In this document: positions 33,933-43,040 of the stretch, piece after piece
How positions within the stretch are numbered: the stretch's first letter is position 1
Layout of the letters: each line of letters begins with the position of its first letter
Source of the DNA: an uncultured Acidobacteriaceae bacterium
Lineage (GTDB): Bacteria; Acidobacteriota; Terriglobia; Terriglobales; Acidobacteriaceae
DNA length: 64,000 bases
Direction: 5' to 3'
Assembly: GCA_937879855.1 (NCBI GenBank)
Contig: CALFMO010000008.1
Location: forward strand, 1 to 64,000
The notes under the pieces: generated by a model
Told to the model about the DNA's origin: nothing
What the model saw: the letters and a program-made list of their open reading frames with translations, nothing else
The model's database searches: none
Position numbers and translations under genes: made by a program

Positions 33933-35321
33933 CTACCTTTGCGGAGCTGTTTTATCGAATCCCGCATTCGCAGATATAGCGGATGTTTCCAGCATTTGCT
34001 GTAATTCGACTTGCAACTCGTCTGCCGCTTGTTTCGCAGATTTTTTCCGGGTGAGAACCGCGTGTACCGCTTCCCAGTAGGCGCGCGACACCTCCGGATA
34101 CACCTTTCCCGCCGATCTGGTCGGGCGCAAGACTATGCCCTTACGAAATACTTCTAGAACATGCGGAAACTGGGGATTGGTCGCCAAGAGATCCGGCTCG
34201 TTATAGAGCTGAGAAATGGTTGGCGCATCAGTCGTGTTCCGGCATCTTGTGACCTGCTCGTCGCGGCCGGACAGAAAGCGCACCAACATTGCTGCCTCAC
34301 GTGGATGCAGCGAATATTTTGAAACCCCGAAACCAGATCCTCCTAAAGTAGCGGCTACCTTGGCCTCACCCGGAAGGGGAGCTATGTCAAAGCGATCTCT
34401 TATGAGACAGGTTGGGCCGCGATCCGCAATATATTCACTTGCCCAGCTGCGCAGGAACGCTGCTTTCCCCGCCTGCCACAGGTTACCCGCATCCCATTCT
34501 CTATAAAGGACGACTCCGGGCGGTGAAATGGAACCTACCCAACCCGCCGCTCTCTGCCATGCACGAATGGTATGAGGGTTGTTTACGGTGACCTTGCCGG
34601 TCTCATCGAGTATTGTGCCGCCGCCCTCCGACACTTGCCATTCCAGCGCGTTGCAGGTCAGAGCCTCGGAAGGTGCTCCTTCCCAAACGAAACCCCAGAA
34701 ATCTTTGTTGCCGCTCGCGCGTTCGCCCGACTGAATCCGCCTCGCCATGAGTTCGAGCCCTTCCCATGTCTCCGGAGGTGCTCGATACCCGTATTTTCGC
34801 AGCAGGTCCACACGGTAAAACAACATCCCTTCGTTCAAGTTAGCCGGCAGAGCTACGAGTCGGCCTTTCACTGTGTTGGCCACAATGAGCTCAGGAAAGT
34901 GCGCCTCGATCTCTTGCTCGGGAACATATGGCCGGAGGTCGAGGAGATTGTCGGCAAGAATCCCAGACCAGATCACATCGATACCGTAAACATCAGGTAC
35001 CTTTGCCCGGCCCTCCAGAAGTTTGCGATAGCTTGCCAGCTGCTCTGTTGTTGTTTCGGGTGCGGGAAGGAACTCCACTCGAATCCCGGTTTGCTTTTCG
35101 AACAGAGCTAATTCTCCGTTGAGGCGACGCTGATAGTCCCTGCTCACCCATGTCTGATCCATGAGAGTGAGGGTTTTCACTGGTGCAGGCGGGCTAGTCT
35201 TGTGACAGGCTTGCATCACAAAGAAGAGGAGGAGACTGACTCCTGCGTGAGCAAAGCGACGCACACGGCCGAGCCACGAGCCGAAGACTCGACCTTCGCG
35301 GATTCTGCATGGGTACGCCAT
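33933..35321 (-). CDS. Solute-binding lipoprotein, family 1 (copy B)
   Basis: About 462 residues. The start MAYPCRIREGRVFGSWLGRV leads to a hydrophobic helix and lipobox FVMQAC, so the mature protein is a lipid-anchored periplasmic binding protein. Family 1 signatures include RVEFLPAPETTTEQLASYRK, KVPDVYGIDVIWSGIL and KAAFLRSWASEYIADRGPTC. Such proteins normally bring sugars or peptides to an ABC permease, but none is encoded here. It is a near copy of the gene at 35394-36851 with the same leader; the frame extends further 5' to 35354 but the paralogue shows the true start. Followed by the histidine kinase. Confidence 0.85.
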   Translation of the reverse strand: MAYPCRIREGRVFGSWLGRVRRFAHAGVSLLLFFVMQACHKTSPPAPVKTLTLMDQTWVSRDYQRRLNGELALFEKQTGIRVEFLPAPETTTEQLASYRKLLEGRAKVPDVYGIDVIWSGILADNLLDLRPYVPEQEIEAHFPELIVANTVKGRLVALPANLNEGMLFYRVDLLRKYGYRAPPETWEGLELMARRIQSGERASGNKDFWGFVWEGAPSEALTCNALEWQVSEGGGTILDETGKVTVNNPHTIRAWQRAAGWVGSISPPGVVLYREWDAGNLWQAGKAAFLRSWASEYIADRGPTCLIRDRFDIAPLPGEAKVAATLGGSGFGVSKYSLHPREAAMLVRFLSGRDEQVTRCRNTTDAPTISQLYNEPDLLATNPQFPHVLEVFRKGIVLRPTRSAGKVYPEVSRAYWEAVHAVLTRKKSAKQAADELQVELQQMLETSAISANAGFDKTAPQR

Positions 35322-35393
35322 CAGTTTGCCTACATCTTGAACCGGGCTCCTCACAAATACGCCCGATGCCCGGACGTGCGAGCCGGAACTTCG

Positions 35394-36851
35394 CTACCGC
35401 CGTACGGCATCGCTCACGCCTGCTCGACTGGCTAGAAGCTGGCCAATCGTTAGTCCTACCGTTGTGCGGGAGTTTTCTAATTTAGATCCGGAGCTCATGG
35501 CAACTCGCGGTGTTTCCAGCATTCGCTGTAATTCGACTTGCAACTCATCCGCCGCTTGTTTCGCAGTCTTTTGCCGGATGAGAACCGCGTGTACCGCTTC
35601 CCAATAGGCGCGCGACACCTCCGGATACATCTTGCCAGCCGCTCTGGACGGCCGTAGGACTATGCTCTTACGAAATACTTCCAGAACACGCGGGAACTGT
35701 GGGTTGCTCGCCAAGACCTCGGGGTCGTCATAGAGCAGAGATATGCTTGGCGCATCAGACGTACTGCGGGATCTTCTGACCTGCTCTTGGCGGCTGCACA
35801 GAAAGCGCACCAACATTGCTGCCTCCCGTGGATGCTGCGAATATTTTGAAACCCCGAAACCAGATCCTCCTAAAGTTGCGGCCGTCCTGGCGGAGCCGCT
35901 CGGAAGCGGAGCGATGTCGAAGTGATCTCTTATGAGACAGGTTGGGGCGCGATTCGCAATATATTCACTTGCCCAGCTGCGCAGGAACGCCGCTTTCCCC
36001 GCCTGCCACAGGTTGCCGGCATCCCATTCTTTATACGTGACCACTCCGGGGGGCGAGATGAAGCCTACCCAACGCGCCGCCCTGTCCCATGCGCGAACGG
36101 TCATCCGGTTGTTTACCGTAACCTTCCCGTTCTCGTCGAGTATTGTTCCGCCGGCCTCCGACACCTGCCATTCCAGCGCATTGCAGGTCAGAGCCTCGGA
36201 AGGTGCGCCTTCCCAAACGAAACCCCAGAAATCTTTGTTGCCGCTCGCGCGTTCGCCCGACTGAATCCGCCTCGCCATGACTTCGAGCTCTTCCCAGGTC
36301 TTCGGCGGCGCTCGATACCCGTATTTTCGAAGCAGATCCACACGGTAAAACAACATCCCCTCGTTCAAATTAGCCGGCAAAGCTACGAGCCGCCCATTCA
36401 CCGTGTTGTTGGCAATGAGCTCTGGTAAATGCGTTTGGATCTCTTGCTCCGGAATATACGCCCTAAGATCGAGAAGGTTATCGGCAAGAATCCCAGGCCA
36501 GATCACGTCGATACCGTAAACATCTGGTACTTTTTGTCCGCCCTCCAATTGTTTGCGAATGATTGCCAGTTGCTCCGCTGCGGTCTCGGGCGCAGGCAGG
36601 AACTCCACCCGAATCCCAGTCTGCTGTGTGAACCTGGCGAGTTCTTCGTTGAGACGCCGCTGATACTCCCTGCTCGACCATGCCTGATCAATAAGGGTAA
36701 GGGTTTTCACCGGTGCAGGCGGGCTAGTCTTGTGGCAGGCTTGCATCACAAAGAAGAGGAGGAGACTGACTCCTGTGTGAGCAAAGCGACGCACACGGCC
36801 GAGCCACGAGCCGGAGACTCGACCTTCGCGGATTCTGCATGGGTACGCCAT
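35394..36851 (-). CDS. Solute-binding lipoprotein, family 1 (copy A)
   Basis: A 485-residue paralogue of the downstream gene: leader MAYPCRIREGRVSGSWLGRV, lipobox FVMQAC, and the same central segments (KVPDVYGIDVIWPGILADNL, GFGVSKYSQHPREAAMLVRF). It differs from copy B at scattered positions and has a longer C-terminus (SGSKLENSRTTVGLTIGQLL...). The first 120 bases of both genes are almost identical in DNA, which suggests a recent duplication or gene conversion. Order is copy A, copy B, kinase on one strand with a 72-base gap between the copies, so they are probably one operon. No ABC permease or ATPase gene is near. Confidence 0.85.
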   Translation of the reverse strand: MAYPCRIREGRVSGSWLGRVRRFAHTGVSLLLFFVMQACHKTSPPAPVKTLTLIDQAWSSREYQRRLNEELARFTQQTGIRVEFLPAPETAAEQLAIIRKQLEGGQKVPDVYGIDVIWPGILADNLLDLRAYIPEQEIQTHLPELIANNTVNGRLVALPANLNEGMLFYRVDLLRKYGYRAPPKTWEELEVMARRIQSGERASGNKDFWGFVWEGAPSEALTCNALEWQVSEAGGTILDENGKVTVNNRMTVRAWDRAARWVGFISPPGVVTYKEWDAGNLWQAGKAAFLRSWASEYIANRAPTCLIRDHFDIAPLPSGSARTAATLGGSGFGVSKYSQHPREAAMLVRFLCSRQEQVRRSRSTSDAPSISLLYDDPEVLASNPQFPRVLEVFRKSIVLRPSRAAGKMYPEVSRAYWEAVHAVLIRQKTAKQAADELQVELQRMLETPRVAMSSGSKLENSRTTVGLTIGQLLASRAGVSDAVRR

Positions 36852-37210
36852 CAGTCATCCCGTTCTGCCGAACACCCCGAATTACGATGATAGCCCTGCG
36901 TTTGGATCGGAAACCTGCGCCAGAACAGAAAACTTAAACGCCGGCGGCGGCAAGTTCGGGTTCGGCTTTGCGTGACCTGACGATCCCGTGCGGGTCGGGC
37001 ACGAATTTCTTCGCCACACCCTTGTCGAAGTCACGGTTTAACCGGGCGGGGCGTCGTTCAACGGTAAGACAGTGACATTTACGGCCCTCGCGACATTAAC
37101 CTTGTTATGCAGGATAGCCAATCACAAGTTGCCGGCTGTAAGTTAGCCTGCGCTTGACTCCCACTCTCGGGTCGCAGCGAGGGATATACCTTCGATCCTG
37201 GTGGCAATCT
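36852..37210. other. 359-bp interval with a gene remnant
   Basis: Between the solute-binding protein gene and the dehydrogenase gene. On the - strand about 55 codons (36934 to about 37100) read as protein-like sequence (NRDFDKGVAKKFVPDPHGIV, then RSRKAEPELAAAGV and a stop) with no start. This is probably the 3' end of a lost gene, of no family I can name. The rest shows nothing. Confidence 0.3.
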
Positions 37211-39007
37211 TCATCGTCCGGACTTGGCTTGATGGCTCAAACTCCAGACGTACGCCGCGACCGCTGACGCCTGGTCGGGCGTAAGCTGTGCGCCACCCAT
37301 CGGTGGCATCGGACTGCGGTATTCTTTGGGTTGCGAAACGCCGTCGGTGATTGTTTTCTTGATCCCGGCGTAGCTGCCGTCGCTCCACAACCAGGTCTTG
37401 CCTGTTAAGGGCGGACCCAATGGCGTGCCTTGGCCGCTGTCACCGTGACAACCTGTGCATGCAGCACCGCCCACTTGGCCGCGAAAAACACGTTCACCAC
37501 GCTGGATCATTTCTCGAGTCGCGCCTGCAGGAACTGGCAGGCTGCGCGCATCGGCTGCCCCAGCATTCGGGTGCGTGCCTTCTGGAGGTTGGGCCGCAGT
37601 CGCGACGACTTCGCCAGCCGGAGCCGCCGCGCTCGGACAGGGAGTAACTTTCGCAGCGTCGAAGTCCGCACCGCCGCGATAGTCAATTCTGTAGATTCGT
37701 CCGCGAACGTCGTCGGAAACATAAAGCGAACCATCTGGCCCCACAGCCAAGCCGCTAGGACGATGCTCGGCTTGACCCGGCGACTCTGTCCTTCCGGCGA
37801 AACCATCGGCAAAGATCTCACATTGACCGGATGCGCGGTGTCCGTTGAGCGGCTGAAAGACAACGTTGTAGCCACCTTGCGCATACGGCGCACGGTCCCA
37901 TGATCCGTGGAAGGCAATGAATACGCCATTCTTGTAATGTGCTGGAAATTGTTCCTTGTCATAGCGCACCATGGCGTTCGGCGCCCAATGAGCAGGGAAT
38001 ACCGCAACGGGAGCAAGTTTGGTGGCGCAGGGGCCGATGGCCTTGCCGCCGTCGCCTTCGTATTCCGGGGCCAGGACTAGCCGCTGCTGAAAAGCGTCGT
38101 GATAACACTCGGGCCATCCGTAGTCTCCGTTCGCTTTCAAAAGGAGTAGTTCTTCCGACGGAAGAGTCGCCTCCTCCTCCGGCCTATACAGATCCGGCCA
38201 ATTCGCGCGTAGCTGATCGCGCCCGTGTTGCGTCACCAGCAGTTGTCCGTCTTCGATGAAAGCAAAACCCTCGGCATTGCGGATTCCCGTGGCGTAGCGC
38301 TGCGCAGGGGAAAAGGACTGGTTCGTCTTCTTCGCGTCAAAGCGCCAAATCCCACCGCGCGTCTCAAGTTCAGTGCATGGTTTCAGGCCTGGCGATCCAG
38401 GCGTCCGGTTCTTGACCTGACAGGAATTGGTCGCGCTGGCGACGTCGACATACAACGTGCCATCGGTGCCGATGATGAATGGATGCATGGGGTGGTCGCC
38501 CCCGAGCGGCAACCCCGAGACGATAGTATCGGGATTACCCTCGGGCGCGATAGAGCCGCTCGACAACGAATAGCGCACGATTCGATCATTGATCTCTGCG
38601 TAGATTGCGTCCCGATACATGCCGATCCCGGTGCCGCCGTGTCCACTCATTTGGATCGTTTCGCCAAAGCGCTCGACGACGTCTGCCTTTCCCGAGCCGG
38701 TCTTGTCTTGCAGGGCCACAAGAAAGCCGCCCGCATGCGGGGTGTCGTTGCCGTAGTACCTGCCAGACCAGGTATTGACGTAAAGAACTCCGTTGGGCGC
38801 AGCTACCATGTGACGTGCGTGACCAATATTGTCGGCAAACACCGTTGCGCAAAAACCGGCGGGTAGCTTCAGGCCACTTTCGTCACTGGGGCATGCTTGG
38901 CTTCCCAAGCGTGCGCCCGCGTTGAACCGGTTGCCGGCCCGCATCAAAGAAACGCCTACGGAGATTGTGGCGAGCGCGACGAGAGTATACGAGAGAGTCT
39001 TCTTCAT
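37211..39007 (-). CDS. PQQ-type sugar/sorbosone dehydrogenase with C-terminal cytochrome c domain
   Basis: About 598 residues. After a signal peptide (MKKTLSYTLVALATISVGVS) comes a six-bladed beta-propeller of the glucose/sorbosone dehydrogenase family: GFCATVFADNIGHARHMVAA, IRNAEGFAFIEDGQLLVTQH, GDYGWPECYHD and FIAFHGSWDRAPYAQGGYN are its usual phrases. The last 110 residues are a cytochrome c with CTGCHGDSGQG and a likely Met ligand in PMPPMGGAQL. It should oxidise an aldose or polyol in the periplasm and pass electrons to its own heme. ATG 39007 begins the signal peptide; the open frame runs on to 39187 with unlikely sequence. Confidence 0.88.
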   Translation of the reverse strand: MKKTLSYTLVALATISVGVSLMRAGNRFNAGARLGSQACPSDESGLKLPAGFCATVFADNIGHARHMVAAPNGVLYVNTWSGRYYGNDTPHAGGFLVALQDKTGSGKADVVERFGETIQMSGHGGTGIGMYRDAIYAEINDRIVRYSLSSGSIAPEGNPDTIVSGLPLGGDHPMHPFIIGTDGTLYVDVASATNSCQVKNRTPGSPGLKPCTELETRGGIWRFDAKKTNQSFSPAQRYATGIRNAEGFAFIEDGQLLVTQHGRDQLRANWPDLYRPEEEATLPSEELLLLKANGDYGWPECYHDAFQQRLVLAPEYEGDGGKAIGPCATKLAPVAVFPAHWAPNAMVRYDKEQFPAHYKNGVFIAFHGSWDRAPYAQGGYNVVFQPLNGHRASGQCEIFADGFAGRTESPGQAEHRPSGLAVGPDGSLYVSDDVRGRIYRIDYRGGADFDAAKVTPCPSAAAPAGEVVATAAQPPEGTHPNAGAADARSLPVPAGATREMIQRGERVFRGQVGGAACTGCHGDSGQGTPLGPPLTGKTWLWSDGSYAGIKKTITDGVSQPKEYRSPMPPMGGAQLTPDQASAVAAYVWSLSHQAKSGR

Positions 39008-39838
39008 TACATCATTCCACAGTGTCGGCGTTGTCTTGGAAATGGCCCGTAGTCGCCTCGGAAGAACTGTTGTCGAAAAAACCGCGAGAGGCGGTCGTGA
39101 GAGCGAAAAATACATCAAAATCTCGCAGCTCTCTTGCGAACCGCCTCTCGAGTCGTGCTCTTTTGACGTCAGCAAATAGGCTTCCAATTCAATTTGGAAT
39201 TTAACGGACGGTGCGCCAGAGATTATCGACCATTAGCACTAGAGTCGACATTTCATGAGTACAGCGGCCAAACGACCTCATTGCTTTCGTATTGCATCTT
39301 TCAACGTTACATCCCGATAAAAATTGACCGAGTCGGCACGATCGGGTCAACACCGTCCATATTTCGACACGCATCTGTCGATAAGGGGTCATCCGGATTC
39401 ATCCTGTCCGTTCGACAAGCAACCAATAGAAGTAACTCCACAGGTTCTGGAAAGTGCATTCCGCTTGAGAGGCGGGCTTATGCGTACGAAAATCTCGGAC
39501 CGCGCTAGCGCTACAACCCAGGTCATTGGCTCTACCCGCGCTTTCAGGCGCGCGGCAGATCGATGGATCGCACCCAGTGGACTTGGCGCCAACGAACATT
39601 TTTAGCGGGTGGAAGTGTGGGACGCAGAAAACTCCCGAAAAGCCGACTCGCTTCCTGCGGAATGCCGCCTGTCACAGCACGGCCATAGGGAACGGGAGAT
39701 TGGTGAGGCCATTGCAAACACAAACGAATTGTTTTTTGCGTGACCGGCGTGGAACTAGAAATGCACACGGTCAGAATCGAACCGTGATTGGCAATGGTGA
39801 CTCAACAAGGGAAAGATTCAACATCAAGGAGGGAGTCA
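39008..39838. other. 831-bp divergent intergenic region
   Basis: Lies between the dehydrogenase (- strand) and the oxalate decarboxylase (+ strand), so it should contain both promoters. The only clear structure is an imperfect inverted repeat, TTGACCGA (39324) and TCGGGTCAA (to 39350), which could be an operator. Short open frames here have random composition. Confidence 0.4.
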
Positions 39839-41107
39839 GTGAGCGATCAGAACGAGAGCAAGTCCATGGCAGATCTGTCACGAAGGAATTTCTTGGGTGT
39901 CAGTTCCACGGCGCTGGCGACAGCAGCGTTGTCTGGAATCGCTGCACATGCGCAGGAAATTCAAGACACGCGCAAAGCAGAAAAAGATATTTCTGCAAGC
40001 AATCCAGGACAGGAAAACAAGCCGCTACTGGACGAGAACCCAAGTTCAAACATGCCTCCTCCCACCGATCATGGCGATATCGGTCCAGTCTGGTACTCCT
40101 TCGATTTGGTACACAAACGGGTGGAGGAAGGTGGCTGGACGCACGAGGTGAATTCGAAGGTGCTGCCGAGTTCAACCGATCTGGCCGGCGTAAACATGCG
40201 GCTTACTGCTGGTAGCTTTCGCGAATTGCACTGGCACACCGCAGATGAGTGGGCGATCATGCTCGACGGCAGCGCCCGCGTCACGGTTATGAATCCGGAC
40301 GGCACGATGTTTATCGATGACGTGAACAAGGGCGACCTGTGGTTGTTTCCGGCCGGGTTTCCCCATTCCATTCAGGGACTTCGTCCGAATGGTTGCGAGT
40401 TCCTGCTAGTGTTCGATGAAGGTAACTTCGCGGAGGACGGCACCTTCCTTCTTTCGGAGACTGTCGCGCACACGCCGCGGAACATCTTGGCCAAGAATTT
40501 TGGCCTCGATAAGGAAGTGATCGCGAGAATAGTAAGAAAAGAGGAACTCTACATCTTCCCCGCGGACCTGCCTCTTTCTCTCGCGCAAGACAAGGCGGCC
40601 ATTGGAGGACAACGAGTGGAATCTCCCATCCAGTACACGTTCAAGATGGCGGGTATGGCTCCCACGCGGAAAACACCGGGAGGCGAAGTTCGTGTTGTGG
40701 ACTCGCGTAATTTCCCCGTTACCAAGAATGTCGCTGCGGCGATCGTTACTCTCAAGCCCGGCGCCTTGCGCGAGTTGCACTGGCATCCCAATGCCAGCGA
40801 GTGGCAGTTCTGGCTGGCGGGCAAAGGTCGCATGAGCATCATCATGAATGAGGGTAGAGCTCGCACCATGGACTTCAATGCCAACGATGTGGGTTTTGTT
40901 CCTCGGGTTGCGACCCATGCCATCGAAAACACTGGCGACACCGATTGTGTATTTCTGGAAATGTTCAAGGCCGATCAGTTTGTCGACGTCTCATTGAATA
41001 ACTGGCTCAGGCGTGTGCCCCCGGAAGCTGTGATGGCTCACGTGAATCTTAACCAGGAACAGATCGCGAAAATCCCTTCAGAAAAGGAACTCGTGATTGC
41101 AGGGTAA
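39839..41107 (+). CDS. Bicupin oxalate decarboxylase (OxdC family), Tat-exported
   Basis: About 422 residues. GTG 39839 is preferred because AAGGAGG lies a few bases upstream; the open frame begins at 39788. The Tat signal is SRRNFLGVSSTALATAALSG. Two cupin domains each carry a manganese set: ELHWHTADEW with FPHSIQG, and ELHWHPNASEW with ATHAIEN. OxdC converts oxalate to formate and CO2. The lid loop over the first site, SENS in the Bacillus enzyme, reads AEDG here (FDEGNFAEDGTFLLSE): the key glutamate stays but its neighbours differ. Export would let it act on oxalate in the periplasm or outside. Confidence 0.9.
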   Translation: MSDQNESKSMADLSRRNFLGVSSTALATAALSGIAAHAQEIQDTRKAEKDISASNPGQENKPLLDENPSSNMPPPTDHGDIGPVWYSFDLVHKRVEEGGWTHEVNSKVLPSSTDLAGVNMRLTAGSFRELHWHTADEWAIMLDGSARVTVMNPDGTMFIDDVNKGDLWLFPAGFPHSIQGLRPNGCEFLLVFDEGNFAEDGTFLLSETVAHTPRNILAKNFGLDKEVIARIVRKEELYIFPADLPLSLAQDKAAIGGQRVESPIQYTFKMAGMAPTRKTPGGEVRVVDSRNFPVTKNVAAAIVTLKPGALRELHWHPNASEWQFWLAGKGRMSIIMNEGRARTMDFNANDVGFVPRVATHAIENTGDTDCVFLEMFKADQFVDVSLNNWLRRVPPEAVMAHVNLNQEQIAKIPSEKELVIAG

Positions 41108-41247
41108 CGGATGCCGTCCGAATTCTCATCGACCGGTTCCGCACGCGACTCGTCGTCGAACTTGCTCCTGGAGACATGCCTTTGATGCCCGTATGAGTGA
41201 AATCCGAGGTCGAGCGCCAAGGCAAATTCTGCGTTGAAAAGGTTGCA

Positions 41248-42693
41248 ATGCGAAGATGTATCGTTTTCGTTCTCTCGTTTGTTTTGTGCGTTGCCGGGCA
41301 GCGCATGCATGCCCAAGCTGTTCCTAACTCGAGCCCGGATTCTGGATCGAGGGTAAATTCGGGCGCCCCGGCCCCATTTGACCCGGCCGGCAGCGATGAT
41401 TCCATGAACTGGCTGTTTCCCGTTCACGAGCTCAACCGACGTTTACCCAGCTGGTTCCGCATTGGCGGGGAATTTCGCGGTCGTGTCGAGGGTCAGACAG
41501 GAATCGGGTTCGCCAGCACAAATGATTCCTATTTGCTGGATCGCTTGCGCCTGAGAATCGGCATTAAGCCCAAGGAGTGGCTGCTTCTCTACGCCGAATC
41601 GCAGGATTCCCGCATTTTCTTCAACCACCATATCGCCAATGCCAATCCATACGAGGATAAGTGGACGGTTTGGCAGGCTTACCCTCAGCTAGGCAGTTCC
41701 GAGACAGGTTGGATCGATGTGCTGGCGGGCCGCGAGGTTCTGCGTTTTGGGGATGAACGCGTCATCGGCCCATCAGAATGGCTTAACGTCGGTCGTACTT
41801 TCAACGTTGCGCGGGTGGATATTCATCATCCCGGCTTCTTAGTTAGCGTGTTCGCATCGTCAGTAGTCCCTGGCGAAAACACTGACGTACACAATGCGCT
41901 CCCTGGCAACAACATGTACGGAGTTTATGGAAGCTTTCAGAACATCGTCACCAAGTCCGACTTCGAGCCCTACGTTCTGTGGCGTGTCGCGCACTCGAAC
42001 CCTGAACTTTCAGAGACGCTAAATCGTGGACATCTCAATGAAGTCACCATCGGTCTGCACTGGAAGGGCGATCTACCTGCCGCTTTCGATTACGACACCG
42101 AATTTGACGGACAGACAGGATCGCTGGGCTCATCTTCCATCGCCGCGTGGGCGGGCTATGCCAGCATAGGCAAGACTTTTCGCAAGGTAGGAGCTACGCC
42201 TCGCGTTTTTCTCGAGGGCAATTACGCCTCGGGAACGAAAAACCCGAACGGTCACACATGGAATACTTTCGACCAGATCTATCCTTCGAATCATGACAAG
42301 TACGGCTTCGACGATTTGATCGGCCGCCGGAACCTGGAGCAGTTCCGAACCGGCGTCGAAGAAGAGCCCACGAAAAAATGGAAACTCAAACAACAATTTG
42401 AAGGCTTCTGGTTGGTCACCTCGAATGACAACTACTACAACGCCGGTGGGGGGATTGCGGTTCCGGCTCACCCCGGGGCAAGCCGCCACGTCGGGAATGA
42501 ATTCGATATGGTCGCCGAATACGAAGTGAATAAAGGACTCAACTTTGGCTTCGGTTATGGCCGCCTGTTCGCCGGACAATTTCTCAACCAAACTACGCGG
42601 GGTCAGGATTACGGCTATCCGTACGCGTACTTCGAATACAACTTTTCCAAATCGGGCTTCCACTTCCCCATCACCCCGAATAAGCCGAACTAG
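41248..42693 (+). CDS. Alginate-export-type outer-membrane porin
   Basis: About 481 residues, signal peptide RCIVFVLSFVLCVAGQRMHA then a Pro/Ser linker. The body matches the alginate export family (AlgE-like 18-strand barrel): RIGGEFRGRVEGQTGIGFAS, YLLDRLRLRIGIKPKEWLLL, QDSRIFFNHHI and GWIDVLAGREVLRFGDERVIG. The barrel ends with aromatic strands (FGYGRLFAGQFLNQTTRGQD). In Acidobacteria these are generic porins and the substrate is unknown. It follows the decarboxylase gene by 140 bases on the same strand and could be co-expressed. ATG 41248 is chosen for the signal peptide; the frame is open to 41197. Confidence 0.85.
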   Translation: MRRCIVFVLSFVLCVAGQRMHAQAVPNSSPDSGSRVNSGAPAPFDPAGSDDSMNWLFPVHELNRRLPSWFRIGGEFRGRVEGQTGIGFASTNDSYLLDRLRLRIGIKPKEWLLLYAESQDSRIFFNHHIANANPYEDKWTVWQAYPQLGSSETGWIDVLAGREVLRFGDERVIGPSEWLNVGRTFNVARVDIHHPGFLVSVFASSVVPGENTDVHNALPGNNMYGVYGSFQNIVTKSDFEPYVLWRVAHSNPELSETLNRGHLNEVTIGLHWKGDLPAAFDYDTEFDGQTGSLGSSSIAAWAGYASIGKTFRKVGATPRVFLEGNYASGTKNPNGHTWNTFDQIYPSNHDKYGFDDLIGRRNLEQFRTGVEEEPTKKWKLKQQFEGFWLVTSNDNYYNAGGGIAVPAHPGASRHVGNEFDMVAEYEVNKGLNFGFGYGRLFAGQFLNQTTRGQDYGYPYAYFEYNFSKSGFHFPITPNKPN

Positions 42694-43040
42694 TCTCTCA
42701 GCGACAGGTTCCTCGAGTACAGCTTGCTCATCGTCGAAGCACGGCAGCACAGGTATGACCTTGACGATATCTCGACAGACGCTGTCCAAGTACTGACAGC
42801 ACTCGGCTGCCAGGATCCGAACAACGACAGGACCTCCTTAATAGAGCGCAGAACTAATGGTGTTTGCGCTCAATTGGCTCCCTTGCTCAGTCGTTCGACT
42901 GGAATCGAACTTGCTCTGCTGAAAAGAAACCAGTTCTGATCACTTTGAGGTGATACGGCAAGAGTCAGAGTGATGGCCGAATTAGCGAAAATCCAAGAGA
43001 CTCGAATACCGGATGATATCGCGAGGATGGGAGTCAGTTC
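42694..43040. other. 347-bp gene-free stretch
   Basis: Upstream of the sulfite-oxidase-type operon. No coding frame of protein-like composition and no clear terminator. It should hold the promoter of that operon and perhaps the binding site of the LysR regulator encoded at its far end, but I found no well-formed T-N11-A palindrome to commit to. Confidence 0.4.

Noticed and set aside
33933..36851. Duplicated genes as transposon copies
   Set aside because: No terminal inverted repeats or transposase; both copies encode full solute-binding proteins.
39526..40215. 230-codon frame before and inside the oxalate decarboxylase gene
   Set aside because: Cys/Arg/Ser-rich random sequence, overlapping the real gene in another frame.
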